64,000 bases of DNA, taken from the NCBI RefSeq assembly GCF_002727065.1, contig NZ_PDVP01000009.1:62001-126000 (forward strand), in the 5' to 3' direction. Shown here in pieces: positions 10,401 through 21,441 of the stretch (position 1 is its first letter; each line of letters begins with the position of its first letter). The position numbers and the translations under genes are program-made. Under the pieces are notes generated by a model, which worked only from the letters and a program-made list of their open reading frames with translations, was not told where the DNA came from and did not search any database. The DNA comes from Zhengella mangrovi. GTDB taxonomy: Bacteria; Pseudomonadota; Alphaproteobacteria; Rhizobiales; Rhizobiaceae.

Positions 10401-12317
10401 GTGTTCAGTTCTTTCAGAAAAAGCGAGTCGGGCAATTTTGCCATCATGACCGCGCTCGTGCTTCCCGCGCTCCTTCTCAGTGTCGGGATCGGCATCGACC
10501 TGACGGAAATCCTCCGGCAGCGCCATGCGACCGTCTATGCCATGGAAGCCGCCGGCATCGCGATGGGCCGTCAGATCGAACAGGGCATGGAGGGCGAGGA
10601 ACTCAAGGCGTTCGGCAAGCAGTTCTTCGAATCCAACCTTGGCCCGGTCGACCCGGCGCAGACCACGCTGACGGTCCTGCTGCCGAACGACGCGGGCAGC
10701 GGCGGCGACATCAAGCTGACGACATCGCTGGACTTCAAGCCGCTGTTCCTGACGCCGGCGCTTTCCAGCATGTACCACAACATCTCCCACTTCAATTTCG
10801 AGGAGACCGTGAAGGTCCGCACCAAGAACACGGCGGAGATCGCCCTGGTGCTGGACAATTCCGGTTCTATGGATTCGACCGGCTCGGGGTCCAGCAAGAA
10901 ACGAATGGCGCTGCTCAAGGAAGCGGCCACCTTCCTGGTCGAGGAACTGGCAGCCGACGCCAAGAAGATCAAGCAGATTTCCAAGCCGGTTCAGTTTTCG
11001 GTCGTTCCGTTTGCGGCCTCGGTGAACATCGGGTCGCAATATGCCGACGCCGACTGGATGGACAAGTACGGCGACTCCCCGGTTCACCACGAGAATTTCA
11101 ACTGGAATTCGCTCAAGGACGCCTGGGGCGACACCAAGAAGGCCGTCAAGCAGGGCAACCGCTGGATCAAGACCGGTGCCGGGTGGGGCGCGGAAGAAGG
11201 CCAGCCGCTGACCCGCTTCACGCTCTACAACTCGATGAAGAAGCAGATCGGCGAAAACGTCATCCAGGCAGGCAAGTACGAGACCCAACGGGTCTGCAAG
11301 TGGTATTACGGTTCACAGTACTGCTACTACACGTCGGTCTGGGTTCCGCCGGTCACCGAGCCGATCTACGGCGCTGCCGAGGCGTGGAAGGGCTGCGTCG
11401 AGGCCCGTCCCTATCCCTACAACGTCAACGGCGTGCTGGCCGATTCCAGCGAGCCGGAGTCGCTGATCGTGCCGATGTTCGCCAACGACGAAACGGACAA
11501 CGGTCCGACAGGATGGTGGCACAACAACTGGATCGACGACGACTACACGGGCGAGCCTTCCAGCTACACCAACATCAAGCGCCACACCGACATGGTGAAG
11601 TATTTCCAGCCGCTTCCGGGCAGCTATGCCTCGGCGATGGATTCCGGCCCGAACTTCTCCTGCACCACGACGGCGATCACGCCGCTGCAGGACGTGACGA
11701 CCTCGGCCGGACTGAAGACGGTCAAGGACGCCATTGACGCCATGGAAGCCAACGGCAACACCAACGTGCCGGAAGGCATGGCCTGGGGCTGGCACACGCT
11801 GACCAAGTCGCCGCCCTTCGACCAGGGCCGGGCCGACAGCGACAACAACAACGACAAGGTCATCATCGTGCTGACCGACGGCGCCAACACCTACACCAAC
11901 CTGCCGAGCTCCTATTACGACCCGGACTACATCAAGCGGTCGACCTATGCTGCGCACGGCTACATGGGCACGAATTACGACGGCGGCAGCAAGCCGAGGC
12001 TCTACGAGGGCCTGAGTTCCTCCTTCGCCACCGGGTCCTACAGCGACGCCAACTACACCAAGGCGATGGACGAGCACATGGAGCAGCTGTGCACCAACGC
12101 GAAATCGGAGGGAGTCACGATCTTCTCGATCGCGCTGGACCTGCCGTCGAGTTCCTCCACCATCAGCGAGCTGCGCAGCTGCGCGTCGGAATCGCGGTTC
12201 CGCAAGGATGCCAACGGCAATTACGAGAAGCTGTTCTACAACGCGACCGGCGGCGAGCTCATGGACGTCTTCAAGGCCATCGCCGACGAGCTGTCGAACC
12301 TGCGCATCGTCGGCTGA
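10401..12317 (+). CDS. TadG-like pilus-assembly protein with von Willebrand A domain
   Basis: A 638-residue protein starting at a GTG with a clear GGCAGGAG seven bases upstream. The N-terminus is TadE/TadG-like: a short polar start (SESGNFAIMTALVLP) and one membrane helix (about 14-33), with the rest predicted outside the cytoplasmic membrane. The vWA domain has a MIDAS motif DNSGSM (Asp152, Ser154, Ser156) and the second acidic strand VIIVLTDGANTY (Asp493). About 340 residues with several cysteines separate the two, a long insertion for this fold. TadG proteins belong to Flp pilus (tad) systems, but no other tad gene is present, so this is an orphan copy, perhaps for adhesion. Confidence 0.85.
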   Translation: MFSSFRKSESGNFAIMTALVLPALLLSVGIGIDLTEILRQRHATVYAMEAAGIAMGRQIEQGMEGEELKAFGKQFFESNLGPVDPAQTTLTVLLPNDAGSGGDIKLTTSLDFKPLFLTPALSSMYHNISHFNFEETVKVRTKNTAEIALVLDNSGSMDSTGSGSSKKRMALLKEAATFLVEELAADAKKIKQISKPVQFSVVPFAASVNIGSQYADADWMDKYGDSPVHHENFNWNSLKDAWGDTKKAVKQGNRWIKTGAGWGAEEGQPLTRFTLYNSMKKQIGENVIQAGKYETQRVCKWYYGSQYCYYTSVWVPPVTEPIYGAAEAWKGCVEARPYPYNVNGVLADSSEPESLIVPMFANDETDNGPTGWWHNNWIDDDYTGEPSSYTNIKRHTDMVKYFQPLPGSYASAMDSGPNFSCTTTAITPLQDVTTSAGLKTVKDAIDAMEANGNTNVPEGMAWGWHTLTKSPPFDQGRADSDNNNDKVIIVLTDGANTYTNLPSSYYDPDYIKRSTYAAHGYMGTNYDGGSKPRLYEGLSSSFATGSYSDANYTKAMDEHMEQLCTNAKSEGVTIFSIALDLPSSSSTISELRSCASESRFRKDANGNYEKLFYNATGGELMDVFKAIADELSNLRIVG

Positions 12318-12341
12318 TCAAGCCACCCGCCTGCCATCGAG

Positions 12342-12369
12342 CGCCCCGCCCTTCCCGGCGGGGCGTTTT
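12342..12369 (+). terminator. Rho-independent terminator of the TadG-like gene
   Basis: A perfect 9-bp stem CGCCCCGCC/GGCGGGGCG with a 6-nt loop is followed by TTTT. It begins 25 bp after the stop codon at 12317. Confidence 0.85.
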
Positions 12370-12456
12370 GCCTGTAGGGTCCGCCGCGTTTGCCGTCCCT
12401 GACGCCGGTTCTTCCGGGTGCCGTTTACCAGCACGAATTTTTCCATCGACGATTTC

Positions 12457-12485
12457 TTGACTTCGATGCCCGGCGTGATTATCTC
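12457..12485 (+). promoter_or_regulatory. groESL promoter (-35 TTGACT, -10 TATCTC)
   Basis: TTGACT at 12457-12462 and TATCTC at 12480-12485 are 17 bp apart. Transcription would start at about 12492, at the edge of the CIRCE operator, which is the arrangement needed for HrcA repression. CTTGAC is also compatible with a heat-shock sigma factor. Confidence 0.7.
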
Positions 12486-12493
12486 CGGCGCCG

Positions 12494-12520
12494 TTAGCAC
12501 TCACCAAACGCGAGTGCTAA
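12494..12520. promoter_or_regulatory. CIRCE operator (HrcA binding site)
   Basis: A perfect match to the consensus TTAGCACTC-N9-GAGTGCTAA. It lies 54 bp before groS and directly downstream of the promoter. HrcA is known to bind this element and repress chaperonin genes; no hrcA gene is in the window. Confidence 0.97.
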
Positions 12521-12574
12521 TGCCGCGATAGCGGAGAGATCGAACACAAGTTCATTCACCCAAGGGTAACAGAC

Positions 12575-12871
12575 ATGGCCGAGATGAATTTCCGCCCGCT
12601 TCACGATCGCGTTGTCGTGCGCCGGGTTGAGTCCGAAGAAAAGACCGCCGGCGGGATCATCATTCCCGATACCGCCAAGGAAAAGCCGTCGGAAGGCGAA
12701 ATCGTCGCTGTCGGCGAAGGCGCGCGCAAGGACAGCGGCGAGCTGATCCCGATGGCCGTCAAGGCTGGCGACCGCGTCCTGTTCGGCAAGTGGTCGGGCA
12801 CCGAAGTCAAGCTCAACGGCGAAGACCTTCTGATCATGAAGGAAGCCGACATCATGGGCGTGATCGGCTGA
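12575..12871 (+). CDS. groS: Co-chaperonin GroES
   Basis: The 10-kDa lid of the GroEL folding chamber, acting in the cytoplasm as a heptamer. The 98-residue sequence starts [19 protein letters not shown] and carries the mobile loop with the hydrophobic IIIPD stretch ([13 protein letters not shown]). Length and both ends match the family. It is followed 65 bp later by groL in the same transcript, under the CIRCE-controlled promoter. Confidence 0.98.
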   Translation: MAEMNFRPLHDRVVVRRVESEEKTAGGIIIPDTAKEKPSEGEIVAVGEGARKDSGELIPMAVKAGDRVLFGKWSGTEVKLNGEDLLIMKEADIMGVIG

Positions 12872-12930
12872 TCGCCGGGAACCACACGTTCAAACAACAA
12901 TCCTCATTTGGGGCACAAGCCCAGGAGTAA

Positions 12931-14571
<1,641 letters not shown>

Positions 14572-14598
14572 GTCCGGCTTCCATCCGAGACCTACACG

Positions 14599-14627
14599 AA
14601 GGGCGGCTCTCACGGGCCGCCCTTTTT
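14599..14627 (+). terminator. groL terminator, copy 1
   Basis: Stem AAGGGCGGC/GCCGCCCTT with an 8-nt loop, then TTTTT. It starts 28 bp after the groL stop. Confidence 0.9.
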
Positions 14628-14713
14628 GCATGCCATGCTTTCATACCTGTCCGGCGCAGGCCGGACGTGGCGGCATGGACTTCCAGACCCGGCTTCCATC
14701 CGAGACCTACATG

Positions 14714-14742
14714 AAGGGCGGCTCTCACGGGCCGCCCTTTTT
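14714..14742 (+). terminator. groL terminator, copy 2
   Basis: The same hairpin and T-run as copy 1, in the second repeat unit. Confidence 0.85.
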
Positions 14743-14831
14743 GCATGCCACCATGCTTTCATACCTGTCCGGCGCGGGCCGGACGTGGCGGCATGGACTT
14801 CCAGGCCCGACTTCCATCCGAGACCTACAGG

Positions 14832-14860
14832 AAAGGCGGCTCTCACGGGCCGCCCTTTTT
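14832..14860 (+). terminator. groL terminator, copy 3
   Basis: The same hairpin with a G to A change at the stem base (AAAGGCGGC), in the third repeat unit. It lies 104 bp before fumC. Confidence 0.85.
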
Positions 14861-14963
14861 GCATGCCGCCATGCCGCATCGATCGACGGACCAGCGTCCT
14901 TCCCGGTCTTGGTTCGCGCCCCTCCGGCCCCATATGTTCAAGGGGACAAGAGGAGCAGACGCC

Positions 14964-16352
14964 ATGGCGACACGCACCGAATCCGACACGTTCGGGCCGA
15001 TCGAGGTGCCCGGGTCTTCCTACTGGGGTGCGCAGACCCAGCGCAGCCTGCAGAATTTCCGCATCGGGGGCGAGCGCATGCCCCCTGCCCTGATCCACGC
15101 GCTGGGGCTGGTGAAGCAGGCCGCGGCGCGGACCAACGCGGCACTGGGCACGCTCGACGGCGAACTGGCGAACCTGATCGAGCGGGCGGCCGGCGAAGTG
15201 GCCGCAGGTACCCTGGACGATCAGTTTCCGCTCGTGGTCTGGCAGACCGGATCGGGCACGCAGACCAACATGAACGCCAATGAGGTGATCGCCAACCGGG
15301 CCATCGAACTGGCCGGCGGGACAATGGGATCGAAGCGCCCGGTCCATCCCAACGATCACGTCAACCGCAGCCAGTCGTCCAATGACACGTTTCCGACCGC
15401 CATGCACGTGGCGGTGGCCATGCAGGCGCGCGACCGGCTGTTTCCGGGCCTCGACCACCTGCACCGGGCTCTCCAGGCGAAGGCGGAGGCGTTTTCCGGC
15501 ATCGTGAAGATCGGGCGGACGCATACGCAGGATGCCACGCCGCTGACGCTCGGCCAGGAGTTTTCCGGCTACGCCGCCGCGATCGACCTGGCGCGCCACC
15601 GCATCGCGGCCAGCCTGAAGGACGTCCTCGCGCTGGCGCAGGGCGGCACGGCGGTCGGCACCGGCCTCAACGCGCCGGACGGATTCGCGACCCGCTTCGC
15701 CGAGGAGATTTCCGGCCTGACCGGCCTTGATTTCCGCCCGGCCGGCAACCGTTTCGAGGCGCTGGCCAGCCATGGCGCGCTGGCCCATTTCCACGGTGCG
15801 CTGACGTCGCTGGCCGCCGATCTCTTCAAGATCGCCAACGACATCCGCCTGCTCGCCTCCGGCCCCCGGTCGGGCCTGGGAGAACTGTCGCTGCCGGAAA
15901 ACGAACCGGGCTCCTCGATCATGCCGGGCAAGGTGAACCCGACGCAGGCCGAGGCGCTGACCATGGTCGCGGCGCAGGTGATGGGCAACGAGACCACCGT
16001 GGCCTTCGCCGCCTCGCAGGGCCAGTTCGAACTCAACGTGATGAAACCCGTGATCGCCCACGCCGTGCTGCAATCGACCGGCCTCATGGGCGATGCCATG
16101 ACATCCTTTGCCGAGAACTGCGTCGACGGCATCACGGCCAACGAGCAGCATATCGCCGACCTGGTGGACCGGTCGCTGATGCTGGTGACGGCCCTGGCGC
16201 CGGAGATCGGCTACGACAAGGCGGCGTCGATCGCCAAGTCCGCCCATGCGAACGGCACGACGCTGCGCGAGGAGGCGCTGAAAAGCGGCCACGTCGATGC
16301 AGAAACCTTCGACCGGCTGGTGCGGCCTGAAACGATGGTCAGCGGCGGCTGA
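14964..16352 (+). CDS. fumC: Fumarate hydratase class II
   Basis: Interconverts fumarate and malate in the TCA cycle. The 462-residue protein starts at an ATG preceded by AGGAG. It has the class II signature [13 protein letters not shown], the substrate-site stretch [13 protein letters not shown], and [14 protein letters not shown]. Length is typical for FumC. An in-frame ATG at 14934 is less likely because it lacks a ribosome site. The gene follows the triplicated groL terminators, so it should have its own promoter in the short space after 14875, although none is obvious. Confidence 0.97.
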   Translation: MATRTESDTFGPIEVPGSSYWGAQTQRSLQNFRIGGERMPPALIHALGLVKQAAARTNAALGTLDGELANLIERAAGEVAAGTLDDQFPLVVWQTGSGTQTNMNANEVIANRAIELAGGTMGSKRPVHPNDHVNRSQSSNDTFPTAMHVAVAMQARDRLFPGLDHLHRALQAKAEAFSGIVKIGRTHTQDATPLTLGQEFSGYAAAIDLARHRIAASLKDVLALAQGGTAVGTGLNAPDGFATRFAEEISGLTGLDFRPAGNRFEALASHGALAHFHGALTSLAADLFKIANDIRLLASGPRSGLGELSLPENEPGSSIMPGKVNPTQAEALTMVAAQVMGNETTVAFAASQGQFELNVMKPVIAHAVLQSTGLMGDAMTSFAENCVDGITANEQHIADLVDRSLMLVTALAPEIGYDKAASIAKSAHANGTTLREEALKSGHVDAETFDRLVRPETMVSGG

Positions 16353-16454
16353 CGTTTCCAAAACGTTTACGCTGCGTTGCCCATAACGTGTCTATTCGTG
16401 AACAATTTCGCGAGTATTGTCCACGCATCGAAAACAATCCTCGAGGGATCATCC

Positions 16455-16868
16455 ATGAACGCCAATCTTCTCGTGCTGGTCGGCCGCGTGCTGGCCGCCT
16501 TCATCTTCATCATGGCCGGCTGGGGCAAGCTTGCCGGCGGCATCGACGGCACGGCCGGCTACATTGCCTCCGTCGGCCTGCCTGCCTCGACGGCCCTGGC
16601 CTGGCTGGCCGCGATCTTCGAACTGGTCGCAGGCCTGTTCATCCTCGCCGGCTTCATGACCCGCGCCACGGCGCTGGCCCTGGCGGCCTTCTGCATCTTC
16701 ACCGGCTTCGTCTTCCACTTCGACCCGGCCGACCAGATGCAGTTCATCAACTTCATGAAGAACCTCGCCATGGCCGGCGGCTTTGCCTTCCTGGCGGTGA
16801 CGGGCGCCGGTGCCTGGTCGGTGGACGCACGCCGTGGCAAGGCGGCCCCGCTGGCGCTGGCCTCCTGA
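16455..16868 (+). CDS. DoxX-family membrane protein
   Basis: A 137-residue protein with four predicted membrane helices (near residues 5-22, 42-64, 68-85 and 99-118) and the family's N-terminal pattern LVGRVLAAFIFIMAGWGKL. AGGGA lies seven bases before the ATG at 16455. DoxX relatives are linked to redox or thiosulfate metabolism in some bacteria, but the role of this copy is unknown. It is monocistronic and ends in a strong bidirectional terminator. Confidence 0.9.
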   Translation: MNANLLVLVGRVLAAFIFIMAGWGKLAGGIDGTAGYIASVGLPASTALAWLAAIFELVAGLFILAGFMTRATALALAAFCIFTGFVFHFDPADQMQFINFMKNLAMAGGFAFLAVTGAGAWSVDARRGKAAPLALAS

Positions 16869-16898
16869 CCAATCCGACCGGTCGCTTGAAGAACAGGA

Positions 16899-16927
16899 GA
16901 CCCGGCCGCCTGGCGGCCGGGTCTTTT
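16899..16927. terminator. Bidirectional terminator between the DoxX gene and a small membrane protein gene
   Basis: A 12-bp perfect stem GACCCGGCCGCC/GGCGGCCGGGTC with a minimal loop, followed by TTTT on the plus strand. It separates convergent genes ending at 16868 and 16933. Confidence 0.85.
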
Positions 16928-16932
16928 CCATT

Positions 16933-17223
16933 TCAGCCCGCGATGCCGCTGCGCCGCGCCAACCGCCCGAGAGCGACTGTCGCGACGACAGCGCCAACCG
17001 AAGCGGCTGCCGCGAGACGTGGCGTGCCGAGGATTGCCTCGGTGCCGAAATAGACCAGCAGCAGGCCGAGAATCAGACCGGCTGTCAGCAAGGCGCAGGC
17101 AATGCCGGCCATGAGGTCGTTTTCGAGCAAGGCGGCGACCCCCACCGGGACGCTCCGGGTGGCAAACCAGAGCAGCAGCAGGACCGACAGGCCGTAAACG
17201 GCCAGTCCAATTGTCATTTCCAT
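16933..17223 (-). CDS. Small integral membrane protein of unknown function
   Basis: A 96-residue protein with three predicted membrane helices (near residues 4-22, 35-58 and 67-86) and a basic end (GRLARRSGIAG). The ATG at 17223 was chosen because GCGGAG lies seven bases upstream; the frame is open further but that part has no membrane or domain character. No family is recognised. It lies downstream of hisG with a 200-bp spacer, so it may be transcribed with the his genes or alone. Confidence 0.65.
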   Translation of the reverse strand: MEMTIGLAVYGLSVLLLLWFATRSVPVGVAALLENDLMAGIACALLTAGLILGLLLVYFGTEAILGTPRLAAAASVGAVVATVALGRLARRSGIAG

Positions 17224-17423
17224 GAAATAGCTCCGCAAATCCGCTACGCCGGACCATCCGGCGAATGCGCATGAACGGAACGCATGTGTTTTGGCTTTGT
17301 GGTTGGCGGAGCCGCACCAGACCCTTGGGACAGGCCGGGGGACGCGTTCGGGCCGGACACATCGTCCGACTCTCATATTTTGATCCCAGTCCGCGCGAAA
17401 AGCAATCGGTCCGCGCGCGACTT

Positions 17424-18125
17424 TCAGCGGAGGCTATCGCCGATCCGCCCGACGATCTCGCGGGCCAGGGCGGCCTCGGCACCGGCCAGCACACCCTTGC
17501 CCGTCACGAGGCAGGCCTGCGACTTCAGGATCACCCCGTCGTCGAGGATCTTCAGGTGGTTGGCGCGCAGCGTGGAGCCCGTGGAGGTGATGTCCACGAT
17601 CACATCGGCAGAGCCCGCAGCCGGTGCGCCCTCGGTCGCCCCGAGGCTCTCGACGATGCGGTAGACCTGGATGCCGTGGGCGCGGGAGAAGAACTGCTGG
17701 GTCAGCCGCCAGTACTTGGTGGCGATGCGAAGGCGCCGGCCATGGCCCATGCGGAATTCCGCCGCGACATCGTTCAGGTCGGCCATGGTGTTGACGTCGA
17801 ACCAGACTTCCGGAACGGCGACGATCACGTCGGCATGGCCGAAGCCGAGGCGGGCGGAAATTTCCACCTTCTCGTCCCAGGCGGCCAGCGTCTCGCGCAC
17901 CAGGTCCTCGCCCGTAACGCCCATGTCCACCGTGCCCGCACCCAGTTCGCGCGCGATCTCGGAGGCCGACAGGAAGGCGATCTCGATGCCGTCATGACCG
18001 TCGACGCTTGCACGATACTGGCGGGCATCCTCCGGCTGGCGGATCGAATAGCCGGCATTCTCGAAAACGGCGATTGCCTGTTCCTTCAGGCGGCCCTTCG
18101 ACGGCAGGGCAATGGTGACGGCCAT
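17424..18125 (-). CDS. hisG: ATP phosphoribosyltransferase catalytic subunit, short form
   Basis: First step of histidine synthesis: ATP plus PRPP. The 233-residue short form lacks the C-terminal regulatory domain of long HisG and so needs HisZ, which is encoded three bases upstream. Visible features are [10 protein letters not shown] at the N-terminus and the PRPP-binding stretch [17 protein letters not shown] (variant of the family motif, about residues 152-170). It is the last gene of the hisS-hisZ-hisG operon. Confidence 0.96.
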   Translation of the reverse strand: MAVTIALPSKGRLKEQAIAVFENAGYSIRQPEDARQYRASVDGHDGIEIAFLSASEIARELGAGTVDMGVTGEDLVRETLAAWDEKVEISARLGFGHADVIVAVPEVWFDVNTMADLNDVAAEFRMGHGRRLRIATKYWRLTQQFFSRAHGIQVYRIVESLGATEGAPAAGSADVIVDITSTGSTLRANHLKILDDGVILKSQACLVTGKGVLAGAEAALAREIVGRIGDSLR

Positions 18126-18128
18126 GGC

Positions 18129-19247
18129 TCAGATCTCCCTTGCCTGCTCGGTCCGGTCGAGCCAGACGGAAAAGCCGACGCCCGATATGGGGGCCGGTGC
18201 GCCGAGGAGCGTCAGGAGGCGATCGTAGCGGCCGCCGCCGGCGACAGGCCGTTCCTGCCCGGGGGCATGCAGCTCGAAAACGAGGCCGGTGTAATAGTCG
18301 AGGGGACGGCCGAAAGCCGCATCATAGCGGATGAAGCCGAGATCGAGCCCGGCATTGGCGATGGCGGCAACGCGGGCATCGAAGGCCGCCAGTGCCGCAT
18401 CGATCTTCAGTCCCGCCCTGGCGGCGAAGCCCTGCAGCGTGCTCGACGCATCGGCCAGCGGCGCGCTGATCGACAGGAAATCCTGGAGGGCGGCGATGGC
18501 TTCCGGCGCCAGCCGGACGGACGCCAGCCGGGCCTTGTCGATCAATCGGCCCGCGATCTCGGCGGGCGAGCGGCCGGCGGAGGGCGAAATGCCGGTCTCC
18601 GTCATCCGGGCGGCAATACGGGCTTCCAGTTCGGCGCGATCATCCCGGGCGACAAGCGCGGCAATGGCGTCATCGAGCTCGGTTTTCTGCCCGCTACCCG
18701 AAGAGAGCGCCTCCAGCGCGGCCGCCATCTGGTCTGGCGCCCCGAAGGCGCGGGCAAGGCGCTGCTGCCAGCCGCGCGGCAGGCCAAGCGAGGCGAGCAC
18801 GGCCTCGAAGACCGCCTGGTCGCCCATTGAGACCGTCAGCGCCTGGGCCGGCATGAGCATGGTCACCAGCGCCAGCGCATCGGCCAGCGACCGGGCATCG
18901 GCGCTGTTGATGTCGGTGTCTCCCAGGTCCTCGATGCCGGCCTGGAAGAACTCGTTGCCGCCTTCGCGGCGCTGCCGGAACACCTCGCCGAGATAGGCAT
19001 AGCGGCGATGGCCGGCCTCGGCCGCCTCGATGTGCATGCGGCAGACCGGGATGGTGAACTCGGGGCGCAGGCACAGGCTTTCGCCGGTTTCGCTCTCGGT
19101 CAGGAAGATGCGACGGCGAAGGTCCTCGCCGGCCATGTCGAGAAAGGGATCGGCCGGCTGGATGACCGGCACGTCCACGGCCTCGGCGCCGCGCCTTTCG
19201 AACAGGGCGAGGATGTCGCGCGCACTGGAGGGAAAGCGCGGGGTCAT
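18129..19247 (-). CDS. hisZ: ATP phosphoribosyltransferase regulatory subunit
   Basis: A 372-residue paralogue of class II histidyl-tRNA synthetase that forms the regulatory part of the short HisG complex and carries feedback inhibition. It keeps the synthetase-like motif 2 region (GEVFRQRREGGNEFFQAGIEDLG) and ends with AGGGRYDRLLTLLG, but lacks the C-terminal anticodon-binding domain. It starts one base after the hisS stop and ends three bases before hisG, so the three genes form a tight operon. Confidence 0.95.
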   Translation of the reverse strand: MTPRFPSSARDILALFERRGAEAVDVPVIQPADPFLDMAGEDLRRRIFLTESETGESLCLRPEFTIPVCRMHIEAAEAGHRRYAYLGEVFRQRREGGNEFFQAGIEDLGDTDINSADARSLADALALVTMLMPAQALTVSMGDQAVFEAVLASLGLPRGWQQRLARAFGAPDQMAAALEALSSGSGQKTELDDAIAALVARDDRAELEARIAARMTETGISPSAGRSPAEIAGRLIDKARLASVRLAPEAIAALQDFLSISAPLADASSTLQGFAARAGLKIDAALAAFDARVAAIANAGLDLGFIRYDAAFGRPLDYYTGLVFELHAPGQERPVAGGGRYDRLLTLLGAPAPISGVGFSVWLDRTEQAREI

Positions 19248-19248
19248 G

Positions 19249-20745
19249 TCATGCGCCCGCCTGCGCCGCCAGCAGTCTCTTCACCTCGGCCACCAGGTCG
19301 GCCTCGGCGATCTCGAACTGGCCGGGACGGGCCTCGCGCCATTCCTCGTTGGAGGCGATGGCCTCGGCCTGTCGACGTCCCTCGATCATGTCCTTGACCT
19401 GGACGATTCCCTTCCCGCGCTCGTCGGAGCCCTGGATGATGGCGATGGGGCAATGGCGCCGGTCGGCATATTTGAGCTGGTTGCCGAACTTCTTCCAGTT
19501 GCCCTGGTACATTTCGGCGCGGATACCGGCATTTCTCAGGTCCTGGACCATCTTCTGGTAACGGCCGAGGGCTTCCGTATCGCCGTCCATGACGGTCACC
19601 AGGACCGGCGCGACAACCGGCGTACGGCCGAGCTTGCCGAGGTTCTTCAGGGCGGTCATCAGGCGCGAGACGCCGATGGAAAAGCCGGTCGCGGGCGCGT
19701 CCTGGCCGGTGAAGCGCTTGACGAGGCCGTCGTAGCGGCCGCCGCCGCCGACCGAGCCGAACTGGACCGTTTCGCCCTTCTCGTTGACGACGTCGAAGGT
19801 CAGTTCCGCCTCGTAGACGGGGCCGGTGTAATACTCGAGGCCGCGGACGACCGACGGGTCGATCCGGATCCGGTCGGGCCCGTAGCCGGCCGCCTGGACC
19901 AGACTTTCGATCATCCGCAGTTCCGCCATGCCATGGGCATAGGACTGGGACGCGGGATAGTCGTCCGTGTCGTCGGCGATCAGGCCGATGCCTTTCAGGA
20001 CGGTCGTGATCTGGGCCTCGTCCAGCCCGGCGCCCCTGGTGAAGTCGCCCTCGCCTTCCTTGCCGCCGTCCCAGCGGCCCGGGCCGAGCAGCAGGCGCAC
20101 ACCGTCAACGCCGAACTTGTCCAGCTTGTCGATGGAGCGAAGCACGGTGAGGCGGCGTTCCGCGTTGTCATCGCCGCCAAGGCCGATGGCCTCCAGCACG
20201 CCGTCGAGCACCTTGCGGTTGTTGACACGGATGACATAATCGCCGCGCTGGACGCCCAGCGCTTCCATGGCGTCGGCCATCATCATGCACATCTCGGCGT
20301 CGGTCTGGACGCCCGGGGCACCGACGACGTCGGCATCGAACTGCATGAACTGGCGGAAGCGGCCGGGGCCGGGCTTCTCGTTGCGGAAAACCCAGCCGGC
20401 GCGATAGCTGCGGTAGGGCAGCGCGATCTCGTTGATGTTTTCGGCGACGTGACGGGCAAGCGGCGCGGTCAGATCGTAACGCAGGCTCAGCCACTGGTCG
20501 TCGTCATCCTGCAGCGAGAACACGCCTTCGTTCGGCCGGTCGCTGTCGGGCAGGAACTTGCCGAGCGCATCGGTGTATTCGAACATCGGCGTCTCGACCG
20601 GGTCGAAGCCGTAGCGCTCGTAGACCTCGCGGATTTTCGCCACCATCTCGTCTGTCGCGCGGATATCCTCCGGCGAGCGGTCAACGAAGCCGCGCGGCAG
20701 GCGCGCCTTCAGTTTCTGCGGCTTCTTCTTTTTCTTGTCAGACAT
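19249..20745 (-). CDS. hisS: Histidine-tRNA ligase
   Basis: Charges tRNA-His. The 498-residue protein is longer than the roughly 425-residue E. coli type, as is usual in alphaproteobacteria. It has a lysine-rich start ([19 protein letters not shown]), a motif 2 region [21 protein letters not shown], the histidine-binding [14 protein letters not shown] and [13 protein letters not shown], then a C-terminal anticodon-binding domain. The ATG at 20745 was chosen; the frame extends upstream without support. Its partner tRNA-His gene (54333-54409) lacks G-1, a feature known to go with this divergent HisRS clade. Confidence 0.97.
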   Translation of the reverse strand: MSDKKKKKPQKLKARLPRGFVDRSPEDIRATDEMVAKIREVYERYGFDPVETPMFEYTDALGKFLPDSDRPNEGVFSLQDDDDQWLSLRYDLTAPLARHVAENINEIALPYRSYRAGWVFRNEKPGPGRFRQFMQFDADVVGAPGVQTDAEMCMMMADAMEALGVQRGDYVIRVNNRKVLDGVLEAIGLGGDDNAERRLTVLRSIDKLDKFGVDGVRLLLGPGRWDGGKEGEGDFTRGAGLDEAQITTVLKGIGLIADDTDDYPASQSYAHGMAELRMIESLVQAAGYGPDRIRIDPSVVRGLEYYTGPVYEAELTFDVVNEKGETVQFGSVGGGGRYDGLVKRFTGQDAPATGFSIGVSRLMTALKNLGKLGRTPVVAPVLVTVMDGDTEALGRYQKMVQDLRNAGIRAEMYQGNWKKFGNQLKYADRRHCPIAIIQGSDERGKGIVQVKDMIEGRRQAEAIASNEEWREARPGQFEIAEADLVAEVKRLLAAQAGA

Positions 20746-20859
20746 GGAGCGGCCCCAAGCGGCGGGAAACGGAAAAATCGACGTTCTCCTAACCGACAAG
20801 GGTTCAACCGGCAAGGGTAACGGGCTAACCGCGGGGCCGTTTCGGGGGCGTAAAATGAA

Positions 20860-20889
20860 AAACCCGGCCGCGACGGGCCGGGTTTCGTT
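20860..20889. terminator. Terminator, probably bidirectional
   Basis: A 10-bp stem AAACCCGGCC/GGCCGGGTTT with a 6-nt loop, followed by CGTTTT on the plus strand and an A/T-rich run on the minus strand. It lies 22 bp past the end of the BA14K-like gene (20911, minus) and upstream of hisS. Confidence 0.8.
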
Positions 20890-20910
20890 TTCAGCTAATC
20901 AACCGATCGA

Positions 20911-21360
20911 TCAATCGTACGGCGACCAGCACTGGCGGCGCGGCCCGTTGTAGGGCTGGTAGGTGTTGTCCCAGGCCCGGTAGGACCGGTACTTGTGGTC
21001 ACACCAGCGGTAGTGGGCGCGGGAATGACGGCCACGGCGGCGCGGCGGGTCATAGCTCCGGTCAGCACCGAGCGCGAGGCCCAGTGCGAAGGCCGCCGGC
21101 GGGAACCACCAGCCGTTGTGACGGCGCCAGCCGCGATGGTGGCGGCGCGATCCGCGATGGCCGTTGTAGAAGCCGCGGCCGCCGCGGCGATGGAACCCGC
21201 GACGATGATGCCGGCGCTGAACCTTGATCACGTCGGACGTGCCGACCTGTGTCTGCACGGTCTGCGGGGTCATCGGGACGGCGACGGCCGTTGCCATCGG
21301 AGCAAACGTCATTGCTGCGGCGGCCAGGGCCGACGCCATGAAACCAGTCTTTTTCGGCAT
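20911..21360 (-). CDS. BA14K-family secreted protein
   Basis: A 149-residue exported protein. The signal peptide runs KKTGFMASALAAAAMTFAPMATAVA. The mature part is very basic and rich in Arg, His and Gly (RRHHRRGFHRRGGRG), followed by a short Gly/Ala hydrophobic segment. It ends in the BA14K repeat pattern CDHKYRSYRAWDNTYQPYNG with a final RRQCWSPYD. AGGAGA precedes the ATG at 21360. BA14K of Brucella is an immunoreactive, lectin-like envelope protein; the same role here is an inference from the C-terminal motif. Confidence 0.85.
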   Translation of the reverse strand: MPKKTGFMASALAAAAMTFAPMATAVAVPMTPQTVQTQVGTSDVIKVQRRHHRRGFHRRGGRGFYNGHRGSRRHHRGWRRHNGWWFPPAAFALGLALGADRSYDPPRRRGRHSRAHYRWCDHKYRSYRAWDNTYQPYNGPRRQCWSPYD

Positions 21361-21441
21361 TGTCTTCTCCTGAACTTCTCGTCCCTCGGTGGTCAATCCG
21401 CAACCCGGGCGATTGTTCCGAGAGCAGGCAGGCCGACCGGC

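Noticed and set aside
14610..16361. A 583-residue frame on the minus strand through fumC and the repeat array
   Set aside because: The fumC frame is certain. The tail of the opposite frame is merely translated repeat sequence.
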